Shown in pieces: positions 1 through 7,804 of a DNA stretch of 62,145 nucleotides. Below the pieces are notes generated by a model. The model made no database searches. It was not told the DNA's origin and saw nothing but the letters and a program-made list of their open reading frames with translations. The DNA comes from CAYUVA01 sp964448115 [NCBI: uncultured bacterium] (GTDB lineage Bacteria; CAYUVA01), in NCBI GenBank assembly GCA_964448115.1, contig CAYUVA010000023.1:1-62145 (forward strand), read 5' to 3'. How positions within the stretch are numbered: position 1 is the first letter of the stretch; every line of letters starts with the position of its first letter. The position numbers were made by a program, and so were the translations under genes.

Positions 1-1
1 T

Positions 2-211
2 ATCAAGACGGATGCTTCGGGGAATATGCTCTGGCAGAAGACCTTCGGGGGAAGTAGTAGTGATGGAGGCTACAGCATCGCCCAGACCACGGATGGGGGA
101 TATATTATCGCTGGTTATACAGAGTCTTATGGCGCAGGTTATTATGATGTATATCTAATCAAGACCGATGCGCAAGGCAACACCGGTCCCCCACCGCCGG
201 AGAAGAAGTGA
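2..211 (+). CDS. C-terminal end of a repeat-rich (Gly/Asp propeller-like) protein, partial
   Basis: The window opens inside this reading frame, and it stops at 209-211. The visible 69 residues contain about one and a half copies of a repeat with the pattern [16 protein letters not shown] and Y-L-I-K-T-D-A-x-G-N. Such 50-60-residue repeats are typical of bacterial delta-60/beta-propeller-like exported proteins of unknown role. The protein ends in a short Pro/Lys tail (GPPPPEKK). No sorting signal is visible. The start and total length lie outside the window, so function cannot be assigned beyond a probable extracellular repeat protein. Confidence 0.7.
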   Translation: MKTDASGNMLWQKTFGGSSSDGGYSIAQTTDGGYIIAGYTESYGAGYYDVYLIKTDAQGNTGPPPPEKK

Positions 212-214
212 TAA

Positions 215-253
215 AGGCTTATTCAACCACCAAGGCACGAAGAGAAAGAGAAG
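215..253 (+). repeat. Dispersed AACCACAAAGGCACAAAG repeat, copy 1
   Basis: The sequence AGGCTTATTCAACCACCAAG followed by GCACGAAGAGAAAG matches, with few mismatches, the reverse complement of 51259-51292 (AGGCTTTTTAACCACAAAGG then CACAAAGAACAAA). Translated, it gives the familiar spurious peptide LFNHQGTKRK. It lies just after the stop of the first gene. Confidence 0.7.
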
Positions 254-442
254 TTGTGATAAAGAAAGGAAAATGTTCCAACTAAGAGCCTCTAGAGGGT
301 CGATGGTGTCCGTAATAGTCTGGAAAAAAACCTCAAGCAATATGATTCATCTGGCAATTTCTATAACAATCGGTTTTACAGTCTTGCAATTTCTATTTAC
401 TCGGTATATATAGCTGTATATTTGGTGGCTAAAAATAGCGAC

Positions 443-471
443 TTGCCGTTAAAGTAAATCATCGCTAATAT
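443..471 (+). promoter_or_regulatory. Promoter candidate for rplS
   Basis: TTGCCG (443-448), a 17-nt spacer and TAATAT (466-471) lie about 50 bp upstream of rplS. The -35 box is weaker than in other promoters of this window. Confidence 0.45.
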
Positions 472-519
472 GTATTGCTGTATGAGCCGAACTTATGAAA
501 GATAAGGAGTAAATTAGAT

Positions 520-870
520 ATGGACCTGATAAACTATGTCGAGAAGGCACACTTGAAGAATGATATCCCCCAGTTCCGCCCTGGAGATCGGGTACGGGTG
601 CATGTGAAGATCAAGGAAGGCGAGAAAGAAAGGATACAGGTCTTCGAGGGCGATGTTATAGGCAGGCACAACGCAGGCGTGGGCTCCACATTCACCGTGC
701 GCAAGGTCTCGTTTGGCATAGGCGTGGAGAGGGTATTCCCGTTGCACTCGCCGGTGGTCGATAAGATAGAGGTTACTCGCCGTGGCAAGGTGCGCAGGGC
801 AAAGCTCTATTATCTGCGCAAGCTGAGAGGTAAGGCTGCCAGGATCAAAGAACGATCACTAAAAAGGTAA
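520..870 (+). CDS. rplS: 50S ribosomal protein L19
   Basis: The 116-residue product is a full-length bacterial L19, a large-subunit protein located at the interface with the 30S subunit. Family hallmarks are visible: the [12 protein letters not shown] stretch, [20 protein letters not shown] and the R-A-K-L-Y-Y-L-R tail. The ATG is preceded by AAGGAG at a normal distance. It heads a tight operon with rnhB (1 nt away) and yraN. The usual upstream partners of this cluster (rpsP, rimM, trmD) are absent; an unrelated exported-protein gene lies there instead, so the ancestral cluster is broken here. Confidence 0.97.
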   Translation: MDLINYVEKAHLKNDIPQFRPGDRVRVHVKIKEGEKERIQVFEGDVIGRHNAGVGSTFTVRKVSFGIGVERVFPLHSPVVDKIEVTRRGKVRRAKLYYLRKLRGKAARIKERSLKR

Positions 871-871
871 T

Positions 872-1531
872 ATGCTTCGAGATCCCTTTGCCAAACTTAC
901 CAGGGATTCCAGGGGTAAGTATGACTATGAGAGTTGCCTTTTTGGCTGCGGTTACTCCGCAATAGCTGGAGTTGACGAGGTAGGAAGGGGACCGTTAGCC
1001 GGTCCCGTAGTCGCTGCTGCGGTGATACTGCCTGTAGAGCACAAGTTGGTTGAATTGGACGACTCAAAGGCATTATCTATCTCCCAGAGGGAGCGATTGT
1101 ACAACCTTATTCTTCAGGAAGCTGTAGCTATCGGGACTGGATCGGTTGATAATCATAGGATCGATCAGGTCAATATCCTTAATGCTACGAAGCTGTCCAT
1201 GATGCAGGCAGTGGAATCTTTGTCGATCCAAGCCGATTTCTTGTTGATAGATGGCATGGTACTTGAGGGATTGGACATCCCGCAAAAAGCTATTATCAAG
1301 GGGGATGCGCTTTGTTACTCCATCGCCGCCGCCTCAATAATAGCAAAGGTTACCAGGGATCGCCTCATGGAAGAATATCATAAGGAATATCCGCAATACG
1401 ACTTTCATAGCAACAAGGGCTATCCCACACCAGCCCACAAGCAAGCCTTAGAAAGAATAGGTCCCTGCCCCTTGCATCGGATGACCTTCAGCGGGGTGAA
1501 CACGCATGGCAGACGACCAGCCATTAAATAG
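872..1531 (+). CDS. rnhB: Ribonuclease HII
   Basis: The 219-residue protein is the enzyme that cuts RNA in RNA/DNA hybrids and single ribonucleotides in DNA. The active-site motif A-G-V-D-E-V-G-R-G-P-L-A-G-P is at about residues 31-45, and further conserved acidic positions follow in L-L-I-D-G (about 128) and at the S-I-I-A-K-V-T-R-D-R segment, with the H-x-x-K-G-Y-P-T-x-x-H motif near 172. Length is normal for the family. It starts 1 nt after the rplS stop, so translation is probably coupled. The N-terminal 30 residues are a slightly longer extension than in many homologues. Confidence 0.96.
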   Translation: MLRDPFAKLTRDSRGKYDYESCLFGCGYSAIAGVDEVGRGPLAGPVVAAAVILPVEHKLVELDDSKALSISQRERLYNLILQEAVAIGTGSVDNHRIDQVNILNATKLSMMQAVESLSIQADFLLIDGMVLEGLDIPQKAIIKGDALCYSIAAASIIAKVTRDRLMEEYHKEYPQYDFHSNKGYPTPAHKQALERIGPCPLHRMTFSGVNTHGRRPAIK

Positions 1532-1543
1532 TGCGCTTTAGCG

Positions 1544-1924
1544 ATGAGCTACCGCATTAAAACCGGCAGGCTTGGTGAAAGGGAGGCTGCCGCATATCTC
1601 GAAGCCGCGGGCTATACGATAAGGGAAAGGCGTTATCACACCAGGAACGGAGAGATCGATATCATCGCCCAAAAGGATAATTTAATCGTCTTCGTTGAGG
1701 TCAAGGCGAGGAGGAACCTCAAGTATGGCGCCCCCTTCGAGGCGGTAAGAGGAAGCAAATCTCAAAGGATGCTCAAGGTTGCCAAGGAGTATATCTATCG
1801 GAAACGGCTTAATGAAATGGGCTTCAGGTTCGATGTGATCTCTATTATGCTGAACGACAAGGATCAGGTTCAATCGCTGGAGCATTTTACCAACACTATC
1901 ACCGAAGTCCCGAAGTATGACTAG
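1544..1924 (+). CDS. yraN: YraN/UPF0102 family nuclease-like protein
   Basis: This 126-residue protein belongs to the UPF0102 (YraN) family with a PD-(D/E)xK-nuclease-like fold. The diagnostic residues are present: G-x-x-G-E-x-x-A-x-x-Y-L near the N terminus, N-G-E-I-D-I-I-A, and F-V-E-V-K-A-R. The cellular role of the family is not settled; its constant position after rnhB suggests a link with nucleic-acid maintenance. It follows rnhB by 12 nt and overlaps the next gene by 8 nt. Confidence 0.92.
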   Translation: MSYRIKTGRLGEREAAAYLEAAGYTIRERRYHTRNGEIDIIAQKDNLIVFVEVKARRNLKYGAPFEAVRGSKSQRMLKVAKEYIYRKRLNEMGFRFDVISIMLNDKDQVQSLEHFTNTITEVPKYD

Positions 1925-2399
1925 GATGCGGATCATTATATTTATTTATTCGATTATGATCGCGTATCTCATTGCCTGCCAGCCTGTGCAGGGAAATGGA
2001 CTAGAGGATCCCTGGCATTTCGACAAGGGAGCATCAAAGAGCGCAGCCCAAATGAATTATAAGCATAATATCGATAATCGCTATGTAGCTAATGTCCTGC
2101 GCAGCTTCTTTTCATTTTATCAGCACCATATCTCGCCGATGGATGGACCCAAGTGCCCCTTCTACCCGACCTGTAGCGCTTATGCCCAGCAGGCGCTCAA
2201 ACGATACGGGGCACTGTGGGGTACTCTGATGATGGCAGATCGGCTCATCCGCGAGTATCCTGGAATGGAGAGGGCAAATCGATATGATATGATTTTTAAG
2301 GGTATCTGGCGCTACTATGATCCGATTCATCACGAGTATATCTTCAGCCCACATCTGGAGAGCATAATAAAGGTCGAAAACGAAGGCGAGACGGAATGA
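1917..2399 (+). CDS. Exported YidD-like lipoprotein
   Basis: The 160-residue product has a YidD domain (membrane protein insertion efficiency factor family) from about residue 60 to 125: F-Y-Q-H-H-I-S-P, then C-P-F-Y-P-T-C-S-A-Y-A, and a Gly-rich helix. Classical YidD is a cytoplasmic 70-90-residue protein beside yidC/rnpA. This one instead carries an N-terminal hydrophobic signal ending in a lipobox-like L-I-A-C at about residues 18-21, so I infer a secreted lipoprotein. The start at 1917 overlaps yraN; an internal ATG at 1926 is also possible. The next gene overlaps its stop, making the two a coupled pair. Confidence 0.85.
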   Translation: MTRMRIIIFIYSIMIAYLIACQPVQGNGLEDPWHFDKGASKSAAQMNYKHNIDNRYVANVLRSFFSFYQHHISPMDGPKCPFYPTCSAYAQQALKRYGALWGTLMMADRLIREYPGMERANRYDMIFKGIWRYYDPIHHEYIFSPHLESIIKVENEGETE

Positions 2400-3310
2400 T
2401 GGATAAATATATTGTCCTTGCCGGCGCTGTTTTGTGCGTCTTTATTGCAGCCTCAGGTCATTGCCAAGGCACCCTGGTCAGCGAATCCTTGTTCAGTGCT
2501 GACCTCAACCTGGTCTTTGCTTACGGGATCGAGCTTATGGAACAAGGGGACTACTACCGCGCCATATCTGCCTTCAAGTGGGTGCGTTTTGTTGTTAAGG
2601 AAGGCAGACTGGCACAGGAGGCGCTTCTCAACATCGCCCGATGCTACAGGGAAAGCAAGCATTACGATCAAGCGGTGGAGACATATCTTCGCTTCAACTA
2701 CTACTACCCCTCCAGCCCTCATGTGGAGCGAGCCAGCTTCGATGCTGCCATACTGCAAAAGGAGGCGGGTGAGCTGGAGTTCGCCGCTGCCAGCCTGGAT
2801 GGTTTTATCTCCGACTACCCGCAGAGCAGTCTGGTACCCAGGGCAAGGTTTCACAAGGCTATGTGCCGCTTCAATCTCGGCTACATCGAGCAGGCTTGCC
2901 GAATGATGGAGTCAATAGCAAGGGATTATCCAGGTGATACTGTAGGTATTACCGCTGCTAATTTATCAGAGCAGATAAGGCGGGGATTGGAGCTGCCCAA
3001 GAAAAGCCCGACCCTGGCAGGGATCCTATGCATAGTCCCCGGCTTGGGTCAGTTTTACTGCGGTTATTACGGCGAGGGAGTGATGGCGATCGTATTTAAC
3101 GGGATCTTTGGATACCTGACCTACGATGCGATAAGGAAGGGGAAGCAGGTAGATGACTATGGTTATGCCACCGCTGGGGCATGGGGATTCATTGAGCTTA
3201 TCTTCTATAGTGGAAATATCTACAACGGCATAATGTCAGCCAAGAAGTTCAATCACAGGGCTGAAGAGCGCTTCCTGCGGGAGATCAACGCGCAGGGGTA
3301 CCTGCCGTGA
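2396..3310 (+). CDS. TPR protein with C-terminal membrane domain
   Basis: The 304-residue protein begins with a cleavable-looking signal (hydrophobic to about residue 22, S-G-H-C-Q-G). Residues 30-195 are TPR/YbgF-like helical repeats, for example A-I-S-A-F-K-W-V and A-V-E-T-Y-L-R-F-N-Y-Y-Y-P. The C-terminal part has the pattern P-G-L-G-Q-F-Y-C-G-Y-Y-G-E-G followed by two or three hydrophobic segments, a motif found in small membrane domains next to exported YidD-like proteins. It overlaps the YidD-like gene by 4 nt, so the two probably act together at the envelope. The exact function is unknown. Confidence 0.8.
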   Translation: MMDKYIVLAGAVLCVFIAASGHCQGTLVSESLFSADLNLVFAYGIELMEQGDYYRAISAFKWVRFVVKEGRLAQEALLNIARCYRESKHYDQAVETYLRFNYYYPSSPHVERASFDAAILQKEAGELEFAAASLDGFISDYPQSSLVPRARFHKAMCRFNLGYIEQACRMMESIARDYPGDTVGITAANLSEQIRRGLELPKKSPTLAGILCIVPGLGQFYCGYYGEGVMAIVFNGIFGYLTYDAIRKGKQVDDYGYATAGAWGFIELIFYSGNIYNGIMSAKKFNHRAEERFLREINAQGYLP

Positions 3311-3354
3311 GAAGTAGCTCCATCCCACGATTAAAGAGCGTCGCTACCCGGTCG

Positions 3355-4347
3355 CTACAAGCCTATCCTTCTGCCGATTTCTAGTCCCAATGCCTTGAAG
3401 TCATCTTTAGCGGCTTGTGCAGCGCTCTGATGCGCACCGATAGCTCCATCAGCAGGTAATAGCTTGAATATCGGTTTTCTCGCCTCGTGAGCCATCGGCA
3501 TCAAGCTTCGATAGTGCTTGATAGTTGCTAGGCAATTTGGATCCGAACCATCTATATGCTCATTTTGATCGCCTTGTTGCGAGATAAATTTAGCATAGTA
3601 ATCCGGTATCTTATCAGCCCATCTTTCATAAGCCTGGGTCAGTTGACCACCCCTTATTGCATGTTGCATAAGTATATATCCAATAGGCTTGATACCTCCA
3701 CTAGGTAAGGGATCTTGAATCTTGCCTTTTAATTCTTTATCATATTCTATTAACCTATTCCGCCAGTCACCTCTCCACTTCATCATTCGAGGTCCAAGGC
3801 TCCTCAGCCCAAGTAATGAGAACAGGTCGGGCGCCATTGGAATGACAAAGTAGTCTGAGCTTATGATCGCCGAGCGAGTTATTGCACCCAGATTGGGACC
3901 GACATCGATAAGAACTAGCTCTGCTCTGGTTTTCCTACAAGCCTTGTACATTAGGAGATAAAAGGATGCTATTACTCTGAAAGAGCGGATATTGCCACCC
4001 ATACATGATGGCCATTCCTTGCTTAGATCGTCCTCAAAAAAGCTGAGTGAAAGATCACCTGGAACGATGGAGAGATGATCATCAATAGTTATAATATCAG
4101 GTTCCTGTATATCCCCAGTCCCTTCAACCAATGGAAGAATTGCTCCCCATATTGACTTGGGTGGCTCTGTTGTCCAGATATCCTCGAGCGATTCCGCAGA
4201 AAGTATCACCGAGGTCAGGTTGGCTTGGGGATCAAGGTCGAATAATACGACATCAATGCCCATATCAGCATATATCCAAGCCAGATGATAAACCAAGGTC
4301 GTCTTTCCGACTCCACCTTTGTTGTTGAAAAATGCCAAGGTCTTCAT
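3355..4347 (-). CDS. ParA/MinD-like P-loop ATPase
   Basis: The 330-residue protein starts with a deviant Walker A box, N-N-K-G-G-V-G-K-T-T-L (residues 8-18), then the F-D-L-D-P-Q-A-N-L-T switch and a Walker B-like V-L-I-D-V-G-P-N-L-G. It belongs to the ParA/Soj type of SIMIBI ATPases, which form dimers on DNA or membranes and position cargo. No parB or parS-like array follows, so it is not a normal chromosome-partition locus. It is the last gene of a three-gene operon: its ATG overlaps the stop of the AlbA_2 gene by 4 nt. Its 3' end faces the TPR gene. The middle of the protein (about 200-260) is larger than in chromosomal ParA. Confidence 0.88.
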   Translation of the reverse strand: MKTLAFFNNKGGVGKTTLVYHLAWIYADMGIDVVLFDLDPQANLTSVILSAESLEDIWTTEPPKSIWGAILPLVEGTGDIQEPDIITIDDHLSIVPGDLSLSFFEDDLSKEWPSCMGGNIRSFRVIASFYLLMYKACRKTRAELVLIDVGPNLGAITRSAIISSDYFVIPMAPDLFSLLGLRSLGPRMMKWRGDWRNRLIEYDKELKGKIQDPLPSGGIKPIGYILMQHAIRGGQLTQAYERWADKIPDYYAKFISQQGDQNEHIDGSDPNCLATIKHYRSLMPMAHEARKPIFKLLPADGAIGAHQSAAQAAKDDFKALGLEIGRRIGL

Positions 4348-5549
4348 TTATTACTCCTGCTACGAAGGATGACTAACACTTGGCTATCGTATACTTCCCA
4401 TTCAAGCGGTGGATTTCCATTTTTCTCCATCTGTTTTTTAGCCTCGGGTATTCCCAAGCCGAACTTCTGCACATAGCCGAGCACCTTCATCACCTCGGCT
4501 ATTTGCGGATTGCGATAATCGGTCAAGCCGGTGCCGAAATTATCAACATTTACCCTGCCATAGGGACCGCCGGGGCTACTTATCTCAACGCGATCCTCAA
4601 ACCAGTAAAACTTTATAGGAGCATTCGTAGTTTCATAATTTCTATGCATAATCGCATTTTTCACGATCTCAAGTAAAGCGACCTTGGGGTAGTCGGGAGT
4701 TCTTAATTCTCTTACAGTCTCTCCTATAGTGGTTTGGACTTGGATATTTATCTTAATTAGCTCCTCGATCTCTTTCATAATCTGGAACAAGTTACCCTCG
4801 ATGACTTTTTGATCCTTGACTGGATCGGTAATTTCCAGCCCATCGAAACGGGCAAACTGGATGTAGGTACCTGGAAGCCATCGGCGCGGATCTTTGCCAA
4901 AGACAAGGATACCTGCGGCGGTGCAGCAATTCGCCCTGCCATCAAAGAATCTCAAGGTATCGAGCTGTTTTTCAATACTTCTATCGTTTTTATCAAGAAC
5001 CTTTTCATCAAATGCCAAAGGAAGATAATTTGTTCTGAAAAGATCGAGATCGAGATCCTCCAAGCTAGTGCCGTAAAACGGTTTGGTATCATAGGGTAAT
5101 TGAGCTGATCTCCTTCTTTCGGTCAAGATTCTAATCTCATCCTCAGAGGCGACCTTCGGAAGGGGACCGACTCGTATCCAGACATTGTCTTTGTATCTAA
5201 CTGGCGGACTTTTCGTTGGCTCGACTATAATCGCTGCCATCTGGCAGTCATCAATGGTTATTCGTTTCACATCTATTGCGGGGAGTGGGAGAATCTGCCC
5301 GTCTGATCTTAGCTGCGCCAGTTGGGTAAGCAATTCCTCGTTGATATCCAAATCATAGCAAGTACCATCATTCTTTACACCGATAAATATAACGCCTGGC
5401 TGCTTGTTGCCCGGCATATCGTTGGAGAAGGCACAGATAGCCTTGCGAACTTCATCAGCTTTGCCCTTGAATTCCGCCTTGAACTCAACTCGGTTGCTTA
5501 TCTCACCCTGTCGAAACAGGTTTTCCAGTTCCATGTTGTTCAACGACAT
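4344..5549 (-). CDS. AlbA_2 (Schlafen-like) DNA-binding protein with HATPase domain
   Basis: The 401-residue product has an N-terminal AlbA_2 domain: E-F-K-A-E-F (about 22-27), the F-S-N-D segment, G-V-I-F-I-G-V-K-N-D-G, and later W-I-R-V-G. It is followed by a C-terminal HATPase_c_4-like region with E-I-V-K-N-A-I-M-H-R-N-Y, G-T-G-L-T-D-Y-R-N-P and F-G-L-G-I. This is the COG2865 architecture, often labelled a transcriptional regulator; AlbA_2 domains are also found in Schlafen RNases and in predicted defence loci. It starts 1 nt after the kinase stop and overlaps the ParA gene by 4 nt. Whether it binds DNA, cuts RNA or only regulates is not shown by sequence. Confidence 0.88.
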   Translation of the reverse strand: MSLNNMELENLFRQGEISNRVEFKAEFKGKADEVRKAICAFSNDMPGNKQPGVIFIGVKNDGTCYDLDINEELLTQLAQLRSDGQILPLPAIDVKRITIDDCQMAAIIVEPTKSPPVRYKDNVWIRVGPLPKVASEDEIRILTERRRSAQLPYDTKPFYGTSLEDLDLDLFRTNYLPLAFDEKVLDKNDRSIEKQLDTLRFFDGRANCCTAAGILVFGKDPRRWLPGTYIQFARFDGLEITDPVKDQKVIEGNLFQIMKEIEELIKINIQVQTTIGETVRELRTPDYPKVALLEIVKNAIMHRNYETTNAPIKFYWFEDRVEISSPGGPYGRVNVDNFGTGLTDYRNPQIAEVMKVLGYVQKFGLGIPEAKKQMEKNGNPPLEWEVYDSQVLVILRSRSNK

Positions 5550-5550
5550 C

Positions 5551-7698
5551 TTATATACTCCAGTACATAGCGGAGAGTCGTCTCTTTACATCGAGGTCCC
5601 AGGTCGCTTCTTCCCAGTTTACCAGCTTCTGCTCGCTTAGGCGCTCCAGGTTCAATTTAGCTCCTGTGAAATCTGCGCCCTTGATATCAGCATTGTTCAG
5701 GTTGACATTCTGAAGGTCAGCCTCCAGGAAGTCGGCTCCTTTAAGATCAGCGCCATGAAAGCTAGCACCGAACAGGTTGCTCCCCCTAAAACTACAATTT
5801 CTTGCCACTGCCATATTAAAGATTATTCCCGATAGTTGGCAGCGGCTCATGTCGGCATCCTTGAGGTTGACGCCACTTAGGTTGCTTTGTTTGATCTGAG
5901 CACCCCAGAGATCGCAACCGGTTAGGTCGGCATTTTCCAGGTTGCAGCTATCTATTATGCACTCACGCAGTCTGCTGTTGGACAAATCGACCCTGCCCAA
6001 TAACGCACGCTCGAAGATGGTTTGATGGAAGGAACACTCGGTGAATGCGGAAAAACCGAGATGGCATTTTCTGAAGGTTGCCTTATCGAACTTGGTATTT
6101 TTTACAGTTGCTCGTCGTATATCGCAACCGATGAACTTGCTATCGATAAAATCGGCATTGTTGATCAAGCTATTCTTGAAGTCGCACTCCCTGAAATCCC
6201 CTCCCCTTGATGTTGTATTGGTCATCTGAGCTCGCTTGAAGTCGCACTTGCGGGCTAAAGCCTCGCTGAAATCGCAGTAGCTCAAGATCGCCTCGAAGAA
6301 CCCGCATTCGAGCAATCTGGTAGCAATAAGGTCGGAGCGGATGAGATCGCACTGGATGAAAAGGACGCGTATCAGGTCGGCGATGCTCAGCGATGCCTCG
6401 CGCAACGAGCTTCCCTTAAAGTTAATGTTATTGAATCTAACCCTCTCGAACTTGGCTCTATCCAGGTTTATTTGATTCAAATCAAGATCCTTAAGGACGA
6501 TTCCCTCAAGATATTCTCCACTTTTAACCATCTTGATTAGCTTTGGCTTAACTTTATCCACGGATTTGGAGATATCCGGATCGTGCCAGAAACAGAGTTT
6601 CTGTTTTGAGTTGTCGTCCTTAGGCTCCTGGCAGGTGGGATGGATAGCTTCCTCGCCGACGAACTGGTACTCGCAGGTGATCCTTTTTACTGGCTTGTCC
6701 AGCTCAATATCGACTATCTGCGTTCTTTCAGCCTGCTCCTGTTGGGGGATAGGTAGGTCATCCTTTGCTATCATTACGGTTCTAAGTTCAAAGGAACCGC
6801 TTTCCCTTTTGCGCTCCTGTCTTCTTTTCATTATGGCGCTGGAGAGCTTATAGACATCCCTGAAGTCGCGGGCGAATTCCTCAATACTCTGGTATCGTTT
6901 ATCCGGGTCTTTTGCCATTGCCTTTTCGAGCACAAAGTCAAGCCCTTTAGGAAGCTCATGGTTCATATTGGAGGCTCTTGGCGGATTTTTTTGCAGTATG
7001 GCGGTCAGTATCGTATAAATAGAATCTCCATCAAAGGGCGCCTCGCCGGTTAAAAGCTCATAATTCATCACTCCTGTTGCATAAATATCAACTCGGTGAT
7101 CTACCTTCTGTCCTTTTACCTGCTCGGGAGCCATATATTTAGGAGTTCCGACCAGCAATCCTGTGGAGGTGAGATCTTTCTCAGCTCCAAGCACAAACTT
7201 TGCTAGCCCAAAATCCATAACCTTGATGAGTCCATTGGGGAGCATCATTATGTTCGCCGGCTTGATGTCGCGGTGGATGACTCCCTGGTCGTGAGCCATT
7301 TGAAGCGCACTGCACACCGCATCGTTTATCGGCACCATCTCCTTATATGGTATAGCTCCTTTTTGCTGATATATCTCCAGCAGGGTCTGCCCTTGTACGA
7401 ACTCCATCACTATGTAGGCGTAATCTTCTCCATCCAGCCCGTAATCGTATATGGTAACGATATTGGGATGGGTCATGCGGGCTGGGGTTTGGGCTTCCCT
7501 GAGCACGCGGCGAGACATCGACTCCTTGTCCTCGGCATCGGTGCTTACCAGGTGGACAACCTTGATTGCGACCGTTCTATCCAGGCGCTCATCCTTGCCG
7601 AGGTAAACCACGCCCATATTCCCCTTGCCGAGAAGCTTCCCTATCACGAAGCGTTTTTCCAGGGTGTATCCAGGTTTGAATTTATCGTAAGGATTCAT
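5551..7698 (-). CDS. Ser/Thr protein kinase fused to pentapeptide repeats
   Basis: The 715-residue protein has a complete kinase domain at about residues 17-285: G-K-G-N-M-G glycine loop, catalytic Lys46 in V-A-I-K, H-R-D-I-K-P-A-N at 142-149, D-F-G at 162-164 and A-P-E. All catalytic residues are kept, so it should be active. No transmembrane segment is seen, so it is probably cytoplasmic. Residues 340-375 hold four candidate zinc ligands (C-E-Y, T-C, L-C-F-W-H-D-P). From about 400 to 690 follow pentapeptide repeats (A-x-L/F-x-x), which form a right-handed beta-helix used for binding. It is first in the operon with AlbA_2 and ParA genes. Confidence 0.93.
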   Translation of the reverse strand: MNPYDKFKPGYTLEKRFVIGKLLGKGNMGVVYLGKDERLDRTVAIKVVHLVSTDAEDKESMSRRVLREAQTPARMTHPNIVTIYDYGLDGEDYAYIVMEFVQGQTLLEIYQQKGAIPYKEMVPINDAVCSALQMAHDQGVIHRDIKPANIMMLPNGLIKVMDFGLAKFVLGAEKDLTSTGLLVGTPKYMAPEQVKGQKVDHRVDIYATGVMNYELLTGEAPFDGDSIYTILTAILQKNPPRASNMNHELPKGLDFVLEKAMAKDPDKRYQSIEEFARDFRDVYKLSSAIMKRRQERKRESGSFELRTVMIAKDDLPIPQQEQAERTQIVDIELDKPVKRITCEYQFVGEEAIHPTCQEPKDDNSKQKLCFWHDPDISKSVDKVKPKLIKMVKSGEYLEGIVLKDLDLNQINLDRAKFERVRFNNINFKGSSLREASLSIADLIRVLFIQCDLIRSDLIATRLLECGFFEAILSYCDFSEALARKCDFKRAQMTNTTSRGGDFRECDFKNSLINNADFIDSKFIGCDIRRATVKNTKFDKATFRKCHLGFSAFTECSFHQTIFERALLGRVDLSNSRLRECIIDSCNLENADLTGCDLWGAQIKQSNLSGVNLKDADMSRCQLSGIIFNMAVARNCSFRGSNLFGASFHGADLKGADFLEADLQNVNLNNADIKGADFTGAKLNLERLSEQKLVNWEEATWDLDVKRRLSAMYWSI

Positions 7699-7728
7699 AA
7701 ATTAACCTTATATCAATTGCCAATTAAT

Positions 7729-7756
7729 ATGTTATTGTATTGCTCCTTATTGTCAA
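7729..7756 (-). promoter_or_regulatory. Promoter candidate for the kinase-AlbA_2-ParA operon
   Basis: Read on the minus strand, TTGACA (7756-7751), a 16-nt spacer and TAACAT (7734-7729) lie about 30 bp upstream of the kinase ATG. The -35 box is perfect and the -10 box moderate. Confidence 0.5.
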
Positions 7757-7804
7757 CAATGTTAGGAGAATCCAATGGAACTGCCGTGATGGTTGCAAAG
7801 CCTC

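Larger units (their letters stand above)
212..519. other. Intergenic region upstream of rplS
   Basis: This 308-bp AT-rich gap holds one copy of the dispersed AACCACxAAGGCAC repeat (215-253) and a promoter candidate for rplS (443-471). The open frame 168-413 crosses it but begins inside the preceding gene, translates the repeat, and has no ribosome site, so I do not call it a gene. Confidence 0.6.

Noticed and set aside
168-413. 81-codon open frame after the first gene
   Set aside because: It starts inside the previous gene and translates the dispersed repeat (L-F-N-H-Q-G-T-K).
3310-3355. Possible attachment site or terminator between the TPR and ParA genes
   Set aside because: GTCGCTAC occurs twice within 20 bp, but there is no integrase, tRNA or stable stem with a T-run.
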